A DNA stretch of 64,000 bases from Planctomycetota bacterium (GTDB lineage Bacteria > Planctomycetota > J058 > JAJDCP01), in assembly GCA_029260765.1 (NCBI GenBank), contig JAJDCP010000180.1:1-64000 (forward strand), written 5' to 3'. How positions within the stretch are numbered: the first letter of the stretch is position 1; every line of letters begins with the position of its first letter. Positions 8,962 to 17,132 of the stretch are shown piece after piece. The position numbers and the translations under genes are program-made. The notes under the pieces were generated by a model, which was not told the origin of the DNA, made no database searches, and was given only the letters and a program-made list of their open reading frames with translations.

Positions 8962-9141
8962 TCAGCGGTCGAACAATGTCAGGCCATAGGCAGCCGCCGC
9001 AGCCACGCAGGGGTCGGGGTCGGCGCGCAGCTCCACCAGAGCCGCCTTCCCGGGCTCGCCCAGCGCCGCGATCGTCTCTGCCAGCGCGCGACCGGATCGG
9101 GGTCGGGTAGCTTTGAAGAGCCAACGGCAACCCCGGGGCAA
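8962..9141 (-). CDS. Possible small HEAT-repeat-like protein
   Basis: In the stretch between the TetR stop and the permease, a frame from a TTG at 9141 encodes 59 residues. Residues 20-59 look like one HEAT/PBS-lyase repeat (ALAETIAALGEPGKAALVEL followed by a second helix). It has no convincing ribosome binding site and continues the TetR reading frame after its stop, so it may be a remnant rather than a gene. Nothing else is visible in 8874-9153. Confidence 0.25.
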   Translation of the reverse strand: MPRGCRWLFKATRPRSGRALAETIAALGEPGKAALVELRADPDPCVAAAAAYGLTLFDR

Positions 9142-9153
9142 TACGCGCCAGGA

Positions 9154-9789
9154 TCAGCCGGGCCCATCCTGCTTGCCGGAGACTTCGATCGGCTTGGGAT
9201 GTCTGGGCAGCTTGTGCAGACCTACCCAGGCTAGCGAGACGACATGGCTCGCGACGACCTCGACCGACGGCGTGCGGGTTTCCATCCACCATTGGGCGAC
9301 GAAGGACACCATGCCGACCAGGGCGTGGGCATAGATGGGCACGTTTTCGGGATCGTAGCCAGTCTCCTTGAAAGTCTGCTTCAGGACGACGCCGACGCGC
9401 TCGGCAACCTCGCTCATCACACTGGACATACTGTTCTTACCACGGCCTGCCGGTGCGTCGTGGCTGAGGACGGCGAAGCCGGCGGGGCTGTCTTTGACAT
9501 AGCTCAGGAAGGCGACCGCCGCGCGCTCGGCCCGCTCGCGGGAGGTTCCCGAAGAGATGGCCAGCGTGATCTCGGTCACGATCTGGTCCATCTCCTGATC
9601 GACCACGACCGAATAGAGCCCCTGTTTGCCGCCGAAGTGCTGGTAGACGAGGGGCTTCGACACCTGCGCGCGCTCGGCGATCTCCTCCATGGTGGCCGCG
9701 ACAAAGCCGCGTTCAGCGAACACCTCCCGTCCCACCCCGATCAATTGAGCTCGTCGTTGGGCTGCCGTCAGTTTCTTTCTGCGTGTCAT
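9154..9789 (-). CDS. TetR/AcrR family transcriptional regulator
   Basis: The 211-residue protein has a classical TetR DNA-binding head (residues 8-58, with the helix-turn-helix around MEEIAERAQVSKPLVYQHFG) and an all-helical ligand domain. It is divergent from the desaturase gene, and two palindromes lie between them. By analogy with regulators next to acyl desaturases it probably senses acyl-CoA composition and represses the desaturase, itself or both; this is inferred from position only. Confidence 0.88.
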   Translation of the reverse strand: MTRRKKLTAAQRRAQLIGVGREVFAERGFVAATMEEIAERAQVSKPLVYQHFGGKQGLYSVVVDQEMDQIVTEITLAISSGTSRERAERAAVAFLSYVKDSPAGFAVLSHDAPAGRGKNSMSSVMSEVAERVGVVLKQTFKETGYDPENVPIYAHALVGMVSFVAQWWMETRTPSVEVVASHVVSLAWVGLHKLPRHPKPIEVSGKQDGPG

Positions 9790-9818
9790 GTTGACAACAA
9801 TACAGGCAGGCGCTAATC

Positions 9819-9861
9819 TACGCTAGCGTAACTTACGCTATCGAAAGTTACACTGGTGTAA
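9819..9861. promoter_or_regulatory. Twin palindromes between tetR-like and desaturase genes
   Basis: TACGCTAGCGTA at 9819-9830 is a perfect 12-bp palindrome. At 9848-9861, TTACAC and GTGTAA are inverted arms around TG. A related half-site, TTACGC, lies between them (9834-9839). They sit in the 109-bp divergent intergenic region and are the natural candidate operators for the adjacent TetR protein. Confidence 0.55.
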
Positions 9862-9898
9862 TGATAATTTGTAGAACCGGTGGCCTCATATAGACTGG

Positions 9899-10741
9899 AT
9901 GCCCATGTATCTTCTGGCTTGCCTCGGCCTGTTCGCTGCCATGTACATGATCAACACCACGATCATCTCGATCTTCTACCATCGCGGATTGGCCCATAAG
10001 GCCGTGGTCCTGCACCCCTGGGTGCGCAGATTCACGGTGGTGATGGGAATCTGGCTGACCGGCCTCGATCCCAAGGGCTGGATCTGTATGCATCGACGCC
10101 ATCACGAGTTCTCTGATGCAGCTCGCGATCCCCACAGCCCCGTCAAGTTGGGGATCTTCGGTGTACTTTTCGGCCAGTTGCGCTCCTACGAGCGCGTTCT
10201 GGTGGGCCTTGACAGGAACAGGGTGGGCTATGCCAACCTCGTCCCTGATCTGGATTTCCCCGTCAATGTGCTCAACCGGAAACGTCTGTGGCTGCTGCCC
10301 TACATCGTCCATCTCGGGATCGCGCTCTGCATCGCGGTCCCCACGGGTTTCTGGGCGCTCGGGGTCTGCTACTTCGCCGGTTTGATGAGCCACCCCATCC
10401 AGGGCTGGATGGTCAACTCCCTGGGCCATGCGGTGGGGGGACGGAATTTTGATACCGACGACAATTCGCGCAACAACCACCTCGTCGCCTGGATGGTCGT
10501 TGGTGAAGGGTTCCAGAACAACCACCACCAGTTCCCGCATTCCGCCAAGTTCTCGTACCGACGCACAGAGCTCGATCTCGGCTATGGGCTCTGTCGGCTG
10601 CTGGAGTTGTTCGGGGTCCTGAAGGTTCGTCGTGAGCGCTTGATTCCGGCCTTTGGAACGGCTCAGCCTGTCTCCAGCGAGCCCGTTGCGACCCAGCCGA
10701 GTGTGGACGAGCGGCCAGTGCTGGGCTGCGAAGCCGCCTGA
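9899..10741 (+). CDS. Membrane fatty acid desaturase (acyl-CoA/phospholipid desaturase family)
   Basis: The 280-residue protein carries the three histidine boxes of the diiron membrane desaturases: HRGLAH at residues 28-33, HRRHH at 65-69 and NNHHQFPH near residue 215. Hydrophobic helices flank them. It most resembles short bacterial delta-9-type stearoyl desaturases that put a cis double bond into saturated acyl chains. Such products are substrates of CFA-like methyltransferases, linking it loosely to the operon at 1-4.7 kb. The start is ATG 9899 or ATG 9905; no strong ribosome site is visible. Confidence 0.9.
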   Translation: MPMYLLACLGLFAAMYMINTTIISIFYHRGLAHKAVVLHPWVRRFTVVMGIWLTGLDPKGWICMHRRHHEFSDAARDPHSPVKLGIFGVLFGQLRSYERVLVGLDRNRVGYANLVPDLDFPVNVLNRKRLWLLPYIVHLGIALCIAVPTGFWALGVCYFAGLMSHPIQGWMVNSLGHAVGGRNFDTDDNSRNNHLVAWMVVGEGFQNNHHQFPHSAKFSYRRTELDLGYGLCRLLELFGVLKVRRERLIPAFGTAQPVSSEPVATQPSVDERPVLGCEAA

Positions 10742-10748
10742 CGGCTGT

Positions 10749-10771
10749 CGTCGGCGCGAGCTGAGCCGACG
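10749..10771 (+). terminator. Hairpin after the desaturase gene
   Basis: CGTCGGC and GCCGACG form a perfect 7-bp stem with a 9-base loop, starting eight bases past the desaturase stop. There is no T-run, so it may be a transcript 3' end stabiliser rather than a classical intrinsic terminator. The remaining bases to 11010 show nothing further. Confidence 0.35.
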
Positions 10772-11010
10772 CTTCCAAGCAATGCACTCTCCTTAAACAA
10801 CCATCTTCGTGCGGATCGGATCCGGCGCTGCTACGGTGGAAGAGCTGTCGCAGCGCGCACCTTCTGCATCGCGGACAGACAGGTCTACCCGACCCTGAAG
10901 CGTGCGAGGCTGAAGGCTGGCGATTCGTGTAGCTCGAACCGGGTCCGGAGCGCGCCGCGTCGTGGCGCGCGTCCGCGCCCGCCCTCGGCGAAGGGAAGAA
11001 GGAGTCCGCC

Positions 11011-11649
11011 GTGCTGGTCTGGGTCGTCATCACCAGTGTCGCCCTCGCAGGCGTTCTGTGGGGTGAGAAGCGCCGCGATCTGCGCCTGGTGTGGATCTTC
11101 AAGCCGCTGGCTTCCGCTGCTTTCATCGCCGCGGCGGTAAGCTGCGGCGCTCTGGATTCAAGCTACGGAAGGGCCGTTCTGGTCGCCCAGGCTCTCTCCT
11201 GGCTGGGGGACGTGTTCTTGATCCGTAACGACAAGCGCCGCTGGTTCCTCTTGGGCCTGGTCAGTTTCTTGTTGGGGCATGTGGGCTATCTGGTGGCTTT
11301 TGTCATGCGTGGCGTATCGCCGACATGGACGGCGAGCGCCGCTCTGGCAATGCTCTGCGCGGGGTTCTTCGTCTTGCGTTGGTTGATGCCCAACATTCAA
11401 GGCGCGATGAAACGTCCCGTGGTGGCCTATGTGTTCGTCATCAGCTGTATGGTTGCGCTGGCTGCGGGAACCCTGGCTGCGCGAGGGAATCCGGTCATCC
11501 TGATCGCAGCGGGACTCTTCTACATCTCCGATCTCACGGTGGCTCGGCACCGTTTCGTCAAGGCCGGACTGATCAATCGGCTGGTGGGACTGCCCTTGTA
11601 CTACGCGGCCCAGCTCTTGTTCGCCTGGACGGTGGCTGCGGGCGCGTAG
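11011..11649 (+). CDS. YhhN family membrane protein (lysoplasmalogenase-like)
   Basis: This 212-residue protein is hydrophobic almost throughout, with about eight predicted helices, and matches the YhhN/TMEM86 family. Two conserved aspartates typical of the family are visible in SWLGDVFLI and YISDLTVAR. Characterised members hydrolyse the vinyl-ether bond of lysoplasmalogens. The GTG start at 11011 follows AAGAAGGAG. It is the third lipid-related gene set in this part of the window but stands alone as a transcription unit. Confidence 0.8.
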   Translation: MLVWVVITSVALAGVLWGEKRRDLRLVWIFKPLASAAFIAAAVSCGALDSSYGRAVLVAQALSWLGDVFLIRNDKRRWFLLGLVSFLLGHVGYLVAFVMRGVSPTWTASAALAMLCAGFFVLRWLMPNIQGAMKRPVVAYVFVISCMVALAAGTLAARGNPVILIAAGLFYISDLTVARHRFVKAGLINRLVGLPLYYAAQLLFAWTVAAGA

Positions 11650-12036
11650 TCTGTGTCCTACGCTGTGAAGCTTGGGGCCAGGGCGGCTGGTCGCGGCTGC
11701 ATCAGGTTACGAGTTGTGCGCACCGGACAACGGCAGGGATAAAGTGGGCTCGAGACAACTTTCTTCAGCCTCAGCTGCGAACCCAACCGTTGCTGCTAGA
11801 GGGTCTTGTGGCTCCGGGACGTCAACTTCGACCTCCAGCCTGGCTCTCGGAGCAGGCATGTCGGTGTATACTCTCAAACAACCATTTTACGCAGAGTCAC
11901 GGTCCGTACCGTACGGCCGATCCCACTAGTTGGTGGGGCCGGATCAAGCGATGTGGTCTGTCGATGGAGTTCAGGTAAGCGCAGGAGACGTGGGATGCAC
12001 CCGGCGCATGCACTGCCAACCCGGAGGAAGATTCCC
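11650..12036 (+). promoter_or_regulatory. Intergenic region with -10-like TATACT at 11867
   Basis: No gene is seen in these 387 bases. TATACT at 11867-11872 is a good extended -10 candidate (preceded by TG two bases earlier) and would give a leader of about 150 bases before the secreted-protein gene. The leader contains small palindromes such as CCGTACGG near 11910. The same hexamer occurs upstream of two other genes in the window. Confidence 0.35.
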
Positions 12037-12942
12037 ATGATTGGATTCGAAAAGAACGCGTTTGCTTGGCCAGCGCTCGCTCGCTCACGGGCCTGGTCGG
12101 TCGTCTCGTTCTGCTTGCTCGCACTACTGCCGGTCGGTCTCGTGGCTGGCACGGTCTCGGGCCTGAACGTCTTCGTGAGCGGACAGGCCGCGGTCGCGGC
12201 AGAGGTCAACGCAAACTTCGACGCGCTGACGGCCGCGGTCAATGACAACGACGCACAAAGGGGCGACCTGAGCAACCTCGCAACGACCGAACAGTCGAAC
12301 GTGGTCGCGGCGCTCAACGAGGTGCATGCTTTGGTGTCCTCGGGCGGCGGGGCAGAGGCAACTTTCCGCTGGGCGAAGTGGTCGACCTACGACCAGAGCT
12401 ATGGTTGGTTCGGGGACGACAATGCGGAGCTATTTGGAGGTGTCGCGCCATCATCGTGGGGGGACAGTGGTGCTACCGCGGGAGCCATGAGCCAGGACCT
12501 CGCGGTGCTCGCCACGCTATTCTGCAAGAAGGGCTATGCTGTTTCGAACGCAACGGTCTGGGCCGAGGACTGGTTTAGCGTTTCGTCGACCAAGTCGCGC
12601 CATGCTGCAGCACTCTTCCGGGTCGAGAATTCGACCGCCGCAGCGATTGATTGGGATGTCGACTACTATGCGACCGGATACGGAAGCTGGGGCGAAGTCA
12701 TCAGTGTCGCCGTCGATGGCGTTGACGCCCAGATCATCACGACCGGACAGGGCGCCGAGAGCGAGCACAACGTCAGCTTGACGATTCCAGCTTCCACCAC
12801 CAGCACTGTCATTTTCGTCGCCGGCTCATCCGATGGAGCCCAGATCACGAGCGGCATCTATCGTCGTACCTGCTTCTTGGCCTTCTACAACGACTCCCTC
12901 CAGTTGCCCGCGGGCCTGCGCTTCGTCGACGACTTGCCGTAG
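12037..12942 (+). CDS. Secreted or surface protein, function unknown
   Basis: The 301-residue product has a hydrophobic segment at about residues 19-40 that serves as signal peptide or anchor, followed by a short stretch with repeated Ala, Asn and Asp (VNANFDALTAAVNDND) of the kind seen at the start of many exported planctomycete and myxobacterial proteins. The rest is beta-rich with two cysteines (FCKKGYA, RRTCFLAF). The ATG at 12037 is preceded by GGAGGAAG, which fixes the start. No enzymatic motif was recognised. Confidence 0.7.
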   Translation: MIGFEKNAFAWPALARSRAWSVVSFCLLALLPVGLVAGTVSGLNVFVSGQAAVAAEVNANFDALTAAVNDNDAQRGDLSNLATTEQSNVVAALNEVHALVSSGGGAEATFRWAKWSTYDQSYGWFGDDNAELFGGVAPSSWGDSGATAGAMSQDLAVLATLFCKKGYAVSNATVWAEDWFSVSSTKSRHAAALFRVENSTAAAIDWDVDYYATGYGSWGEVISVAVDGVDAQIITTGQGAESEHNVSLTIPASTTSTVIFVAGSSDGAQITSGIYRRTCFLAFYNDSLQLPAGLRFVDDLP

Positions 12943-13069
12943 CGTGCGTTCGGCAGTCTCCGACCCAGCCAGCGCCCACACGGGGCGGGTCGCCCTTGCC
13001 CGGCATGCGGGTTCGGGGGCAGGGCGCGACCTGATCAGCAGAGACGACAGACCCCCGGCACACGGCACC

Positions 13070-13663
13070 TCAGTCCTGCGCTTCGGAGTAGGCCTCGATG
13101 GCCTTCACCAGGTCGCGGGGGACGTAGCCGCGCGGGCCCGGCCCGGAGGCGAAGGCGATCGTGCCGTCGATGCCGACCAGGAACAGCCGGTCGGGCTTGG
13201 CGTCGTAGGCGCGGGCCGTCGAGTCTTCCATGTCATCGATCAGGATCGGCATGTTCAAACCCAGCCCCTCCTGCGCCGAGGCGGCGGCGGCCCGCCGTTC
13301 CTCATCGCTGGTATGGTTCGCGATGATGACTTCGCGGTTGGGCCGGCGGCTGTCGCTGGCATGGGCCTCGGAGATGTAGACCATGAAGATCTCGAAGTCT
13401 TCCTTGTAGGTGTCAGTGATCTTGAGGATGTCGCTCGACGAGCGACAGAAAGGGCCTCAGGTGTAGGATCCGAAGATCAGGATCACGGGCTTCTCGCCGA
13501 CAAAGGACGACAGTTGCACCAGGACCTCGGGGTCCGCGAGCGTGGCGAGCTCGAAGTCGGGAGCTTCGCTGCCCACTTCCGGCGCGCGATCGACGCGGTT
13601 GCGTTGGGCCTGAGCGGGAAGGATGCACAGAGCGAGGGCGAGGATCAAAAGATGGAGGCGCAT
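13070..13663 (-). CDS. Deiodinase-like redoxin selenoprotein with in-frame UGA (Sec69)
   Basis: Reading through a TGA at 13459-13457 gives a 197-residue thioredoxin-fold protein. Residues 1-20 are a signal peptide ending AQA, followed by GSEAPDFEL, the usual redoxin opening. The active site reads IFGSYT-U-GPFC, matching the FGS(Y/C)T(U/C)PPF loop of iodothyronine-deiodinase-like redoxins, where this position is Cys or selenocysteine. After the UGA the frame continues without interruption through KITDTYKED, VYISEAHASD and LFLVGIDG, all family-like. A perfect stem-loop follows the UGA. The ATG at 13663 has AGGAG upstream. Gene callers would split it into two short pieces. It likely acts as a periplasmic thiol/selenol redox enzyme. 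Confidence 0.85.
13429..13447 (-). promoter_or_regulatory. Bacterial SECIS-like stem-loop
   Basis: Nine bases after the UGA, TGTCGCT and AGCGACA form a perfect 7-bp stem closing a 5-base loop CGTCG. The distance from UGA to apical loop is 16 bases, and one of the first two loop bases is G. Both agree with published criteria for bacterial SECIS elements (loop 16-37 bases after UGA, G in the first two loop positions). It is inside the coding sequence, as required in bacteria. Confidence 0.75.
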
Positions 13664-13673
13664 GCTTGACTCC

Positions 13674-13702
13674 TGTTTGTCGGTGACACTCCCAGACAAA
13701 CA
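13674..13702 (-). promoter_or_regulatory. Inverted repeat abutting the selenoprotein ribosome site
   Basis: TGTTTGTC and GACAAACA are perfect 8-base inverted arms separated by 13 bases, and the downstream arm ends just before the GGAG ribosome binding site of the selenoprotein gene. It may be a regulator-binding site or an RNA hairpin that affects initiation. No protein is implicated. Confidence 0.35.
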
Positions 13703-13784
13703 TCAGGGTAGCGGAAGCAGGTTACGGGAGGGTTATGGGTTGGCTTGGAGCGCCGCTCCGGTCAATGTCCTCGGAGCCATCCCC

Positions 13785-16700
13785 TCAAAAGAAGGGGGAG
13801 GACTGGCTCCTCTTGAGCGGGGGCGTGTCTTCGAGCAGGCCGAATCCGCTCTTGGGGGGCTCTTCGATCACCTCGGGGGTGGGCTCCGGTATCGGCTCCA
13901 GCAAGTCTTCGAGAGCCTCGCGGTCCCTTTCCGCCAGAGCTCGCTGGTCTTCCTCGTCCGCCATCTTCCAGCCGGTCTTGTTCAACTGGGACAGGTTCGC
14001 GAGGTTGCCGGCATCGAACATCGTGGTCAGCTGGTCGACCAGGTCGTCGTATGTGCCCTGGTCGAATGCCAGGCCCGTCTTCAGGCCTGACATCTTGGCT
14101 ACGGCGATCATGCCCGCTCCGTCGAAGTCTTCCTGGGCCTCTTTGTTGGCGTTGGTTCCGTCGGTGGCCAGCGCGCACATCGCCTTCCAGATGGCCTTCT
14201 TGTGCTTTTTGGTGTACTCCTGCCAGAGCGTGAGGCCGGTCGCATCCGGCTTGCCGATCTGTTTGCGTTCCGGTTTGTTGCGGGCCCCGTAGTTGAAGCC
14301 GTCGTGCACGGTGGCGAGATAGGTCAGGGTGTTGGTGCCGGCGATCTCAAACAGGCTGGCCGCCATCGCATACGAGGCCTGGATGTCGACATTCAGGCCG
14401 GTGTGACCGATGGGGATGTGGCACTCGGTGCTGACGTTGACGTAGCTCGCCGTGGCGCGCACGTACTGCAAGCGGAAGAGGCCATATTTCCAGACGAAGT
14501 TGGCCTCGACCGTGATCCCTAGACTGAGCGCCAGGCCAAAAGGCGCCTTTCCGAAGATCTCTCCGAAGCTCAGGGCGCCCATCCACTTGGTCCAGTCGCC
14601 CGCGTGGTCCGGCAACTTACTGGAGGCCTTCTCCAGAGGTTCGATCAGCCCGCTGAGTTTGTCCTCCAGCCCCGCGAGGGCAACCGGGTCCGCGCCGGGG
14701 TCCGCCTTGAAGAGCTCGGCGTCGGTGCTGTGGGCGATCGAAAAGTTCAGGTAGTGCCCGCCGTTGTCGGGGTTCGGGTCGGTGCCGACGTGGGTGTACT
14801 TGATCACCCCCTTGAAATTGCCGAAGCCGAAGCCAGCCGCGACGCTCTGCACAGTGCCGGTCAGCTTCTCGACCGGACAGATGATCCAGCGGCCCTGCTG
14901 GTATTCCTTGTTGGGGTCGTAGCGGTAGTAGGTGTTGAAGTTGAGCGGCGAGGCCTGCACCTCGACGCTGGCCGTGGCGGCTTCCAATGATGCCGCCATA
15001 TCGAGGAAGGTCCAGCCGATCACGCGTGTGTAGGGCAGCTTGGCGAGCGCGTAGTAGGACCTGAGCGAGTCGTCCATCGCCGTACCCTGGGCGATCTTTT
15101 GGGCGAAATTGAGCAGCTCGGCCATCTTGTCCTGCTCGATGCTGTCATTGTTGTGCTCCCCGCGCTCGACCGCCCCCTTCAGGAAGGCCTTCCAGTACGA
15201 GAGCACGTGGGTGATGCTGGCCGCGAGATGGAAGTCATCGGCGTAGGTGTTGGTGCGCGTGACTTTGTAGAGGGTCAGCACGGCCGCAGCCTTGAAGATC
15301 TTCGGGAACTCCATCGAGGCGATGGCCTTGACCGCGAAGGACTTCTTGGTGCGCAACCGGCGGTCGTCGCCGACGTTCATGCCCAGCCCGATCTCGAAGG
15401 CCAGCCCCACACTCGCTCCGAGCTTCCCGCTGGGGTCTTTCAGACCGAAAGAGACACCGACCAAAAGGGTGAAGTCCGTCGTCGCCGTTCCCAGTCGGGT
15501 GCCGGACTTGAAGACCCGGATGGTCTTGAGCATGTTCGGGAACGTCGCCTGCGCCGCCTCGAGGTATACGATGGCGCCGGTCACGCGCTTGGGCAGCTTT
15601 CTGAGTGCTTCGAGCCCGACCCGTGCTTCCTCGATCTGCATGCGCGAGAGGGCGATCAGCTTCTTCATGTCCGCGAGATACTTCTTGTCCGATGAGGACT
15701 TGATGTCGAAGTGCAGGATCTTGGCCTTGATCACATCCTGGATCTTGGCCAGCTTCGCGAACAACTCCGCCAGGGTATCGACCTTTTCTTCGTATTCCTC
15801 GATCAGACCAGCTTTGTCTTCGATCTCCTTCTGCAGCCCGAGCTGTGCCGTCTGCTCTTTGATCTGTTTGGCCCTGAGACCGAAGATCTCCTCGAGGTGG
15901 CCGATGCGCTCCTTCATCGGGGCGTCTTCGTTTGCCGAGACTTTGATCTTCTCATGCGCACCGTGCTCTTCGCGCTTGAGCTCCGCTTCTTTTTGCTGGC
16001 TCTGTTCGATCAGGCTGCGGAGGTGATGCACGGCCTCCTGCTCGGTCAGGACGATCGACTCTACTTCCACCACGAAGGCCAGCTTCGAGTCGGTATAGAT
16101 CTGGTACAGGGTGGTCGTGTCGCTCGGCCAGAGCGCGGCCATCTCGTCCATCACCAGATGCCACTTGACGTTTTCCTCTTCGATCTGTTTGTAGATCTGC
16201 TCGGGAGTGGTGCCCGTCTTGGGATTGCCCTGCACGTACTCCTCGAGTCTGTCGATCTCCAGCTCCCACTCGGCCAGGATGCGCTCCTCTTTCAGGAGGG
16301 AGTCGTCGAGTAGAGTCTGGCTGCGCTTCAGAGTCACTCTGGCGGTGGACTTGCCGCCTCGGGACTCGACCAGCTCATCGACCTGGCTGCGATACTCCTT
16401 GTACTTGCGCCAGAGCTCGGCCCGGTGATGCACCAGGAACTGGCTCGACAGCTCTTTGCTGATATCGTTGGTGAACATCGACAGCTGGCCGATGACCATG
16501 CCCAGCTGGCCGCGGGCGGCCTCGGCATTTTCGTGGGTGGGCGTCTTCTTGTAGCTCTTGAGAACCTTGATCAGCCGTTCCTTCTCTTTGGTCAGGCGCT
16601 TCTTCTCGGCGGTGTAGTCCTTCTTCAGCTCGCCGATGTACTTGCCGTAGACCTTGTTCTCTTCGAGGCTGAGCTCTTCTGCGTTGACATGCAGCTTGAT

Positions 16701-16940
16701 CGCATAGGCGCAGGCCTTCCAGCGCCCCATCGCGAGGGTGACGAAGCGCTCGACCTCCGAGGTCTGGACCTTCTGGCCGACGATCGCGCGGTACCACTTG
16801 GTCTTCACGCCCGTGGACTTGAAGAACTCCTTCAGGTCCTGTTTTTTGGCGCTGTAGTGGAGCAGGTCGCGGGTCGACCCCATGAAGCTGACGGAGTGCT
16901 TGAGCGATTCCTGCCGCTGCAGCTGGAACTTGTCGTGCAT
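13785..16940 (-). CDS. Large coiled-coil/beta-rich protein, function unknown
   Basis: The 1051-residue product has no signal peptide. The first half, to about residue 470, is strongly charged and helical with long heptad-like coiled coils rich in Glu and Lys. The middle (about 480-900) shows alternating Gly-rich strands (GVSFGLKDPSGKLGASVGLA, GFGFGNFKGVIKY) that could form a beta-barrel or solenoid. The tail is proline/glutamate-rich and ends QSSPFF. I do not recognise a family. The start at 16940 was preferred over 17039 because the only good -10 box (TATACT) falls between them. It may belong with the other large proteins at 39-55 kb as exported cargo, which is speculation. Confidence 0.6.
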   Translation of the reverse strand: MHDKFQLQRQESLKHSVSFMGSTRDLLHYSAKKQDLKEFFKSTGVKTKWYRAIVGQKVQTSEVERFVTLAMGRWKACAYAIKLHVNAEELSLEENKVYGKYIGELKKDYTAEKKRLTKEKERLIKVLKSYKKTPTHENAEAARGQLGMVIGQLSMFTNDISKELSSQFLVHHRAELWRKYKEYRSQVDELVESRGGKSTARVTLKRSQTLLDDSLLKEERILAEWELEIDRLEEYVQGNPKTGTTPEQIYKQIEEENVKWHLVMDEMAALWPSDTTTLYQIYTDSKLAFVVEVESIVLTEQEAVHHLRSLIEQSQQKEAELKREEHGAHEKIKVSANEDAPMKERIGHLEEIFGLRAKQIKEQTAQLGLQKEIEDKAGLIEEYEEKVDTLAELFAKLAKIQDVIKAKILHFDIKSSSDKKYLADMKKLIALSRMQIEEARVGLEALRKLPKRVTGAIVYLEAAQATFPNMLKTIRVFKSGTRLGTATTDFTLLVGVSFGLKDPSGKLGASVGLAFEIGLGMNVGDDRRLRTKKSFAVKAIASMEFPKIFKAAAVLTLYKVTRTNTYADDFHLAASITHVLSYWKAFLKGAVERGEHNNDSIEQDKMAELLNFAQKIAQGTAMDDSLRSYYALAKLPYTRVIGWTFLDMAASLEAATASVEVQASPLNFNTYYRYDPNKEYQQGRWIICPVEKLTGTVQSVAAGFGFGNFKGVIKYTHVGTDPNPDNGGHYLNFSIAHSTDAELFKADPGADPVALAGLEDKLSGLIEPLEKASSKLPDHAGDWTKWMGALSFGEIFGKAPFGLALSLGITVEANFVWKYGLFRLQYVRATASYVNVSTECHIPIGHTGLNVDIQASYAMAASLFEIAGTNTLTYLATVHDGFNYGARNKPERKQIGKPDATGLTLWQEYTKKHKKAIWKAMCALATDGTNANKEAQEDFDGAGMIAVAKMSGLKTGLAFDQGTYDDLVDQLTTMFDAGNLANLSQLNKTGWKMADEEDQRALAERDREALEDLLEPIPEPTPEVIEEPPKSGFGLLEDTPPLKRSQSSPFF

Positions 16941-16967
16941 CTGAACCTCGACGGTACGATTTTCTTG

Positions 16968-16973
16968 AGTATA
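16968..16973 (-). promoter_or_regulatory. TATACT -10 element of the large coiled-coil gene
   Basis: On the minus strand TATACT lies 28 bases upstream of the ATG at 16940, leaving a 5' leader of about 20 bases with GAGG as ribosome site. No clear -35 hexamer is seen. Confidence 0.45.
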
Positions 16974-17132
16974 CGCGCCGAGGTACGCTCGATGTAGGGC
17001 GGATCCCGCTGCCAAGGAATTCTGCTGGGGCCGCGCCATAGAGGCGCACGCGGGCCGCCCCCGCGCGGAGAGATCCCACGCTTGGCGCGCCAGGATCGAC
17101 GCAGGGGAGTGTGCGTCCGGGTGAGAGCCCCG

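Noticed and set aside
9139..9156. Readthrough or selenocysteine at the TetR stop joining the HEAT-like frame
   Set aside because: TetR proteins end naturally here, there is no suitable stem-loop, and the following residues do not extend a known domain.
13457..13699. Treating the two halves of the redoxin as separate small genes or a pseudogene
   Set aside because: Only one interrupting codon exists, it is UGA at the exact active-site position, and a SECIS-like stem-loop follows.
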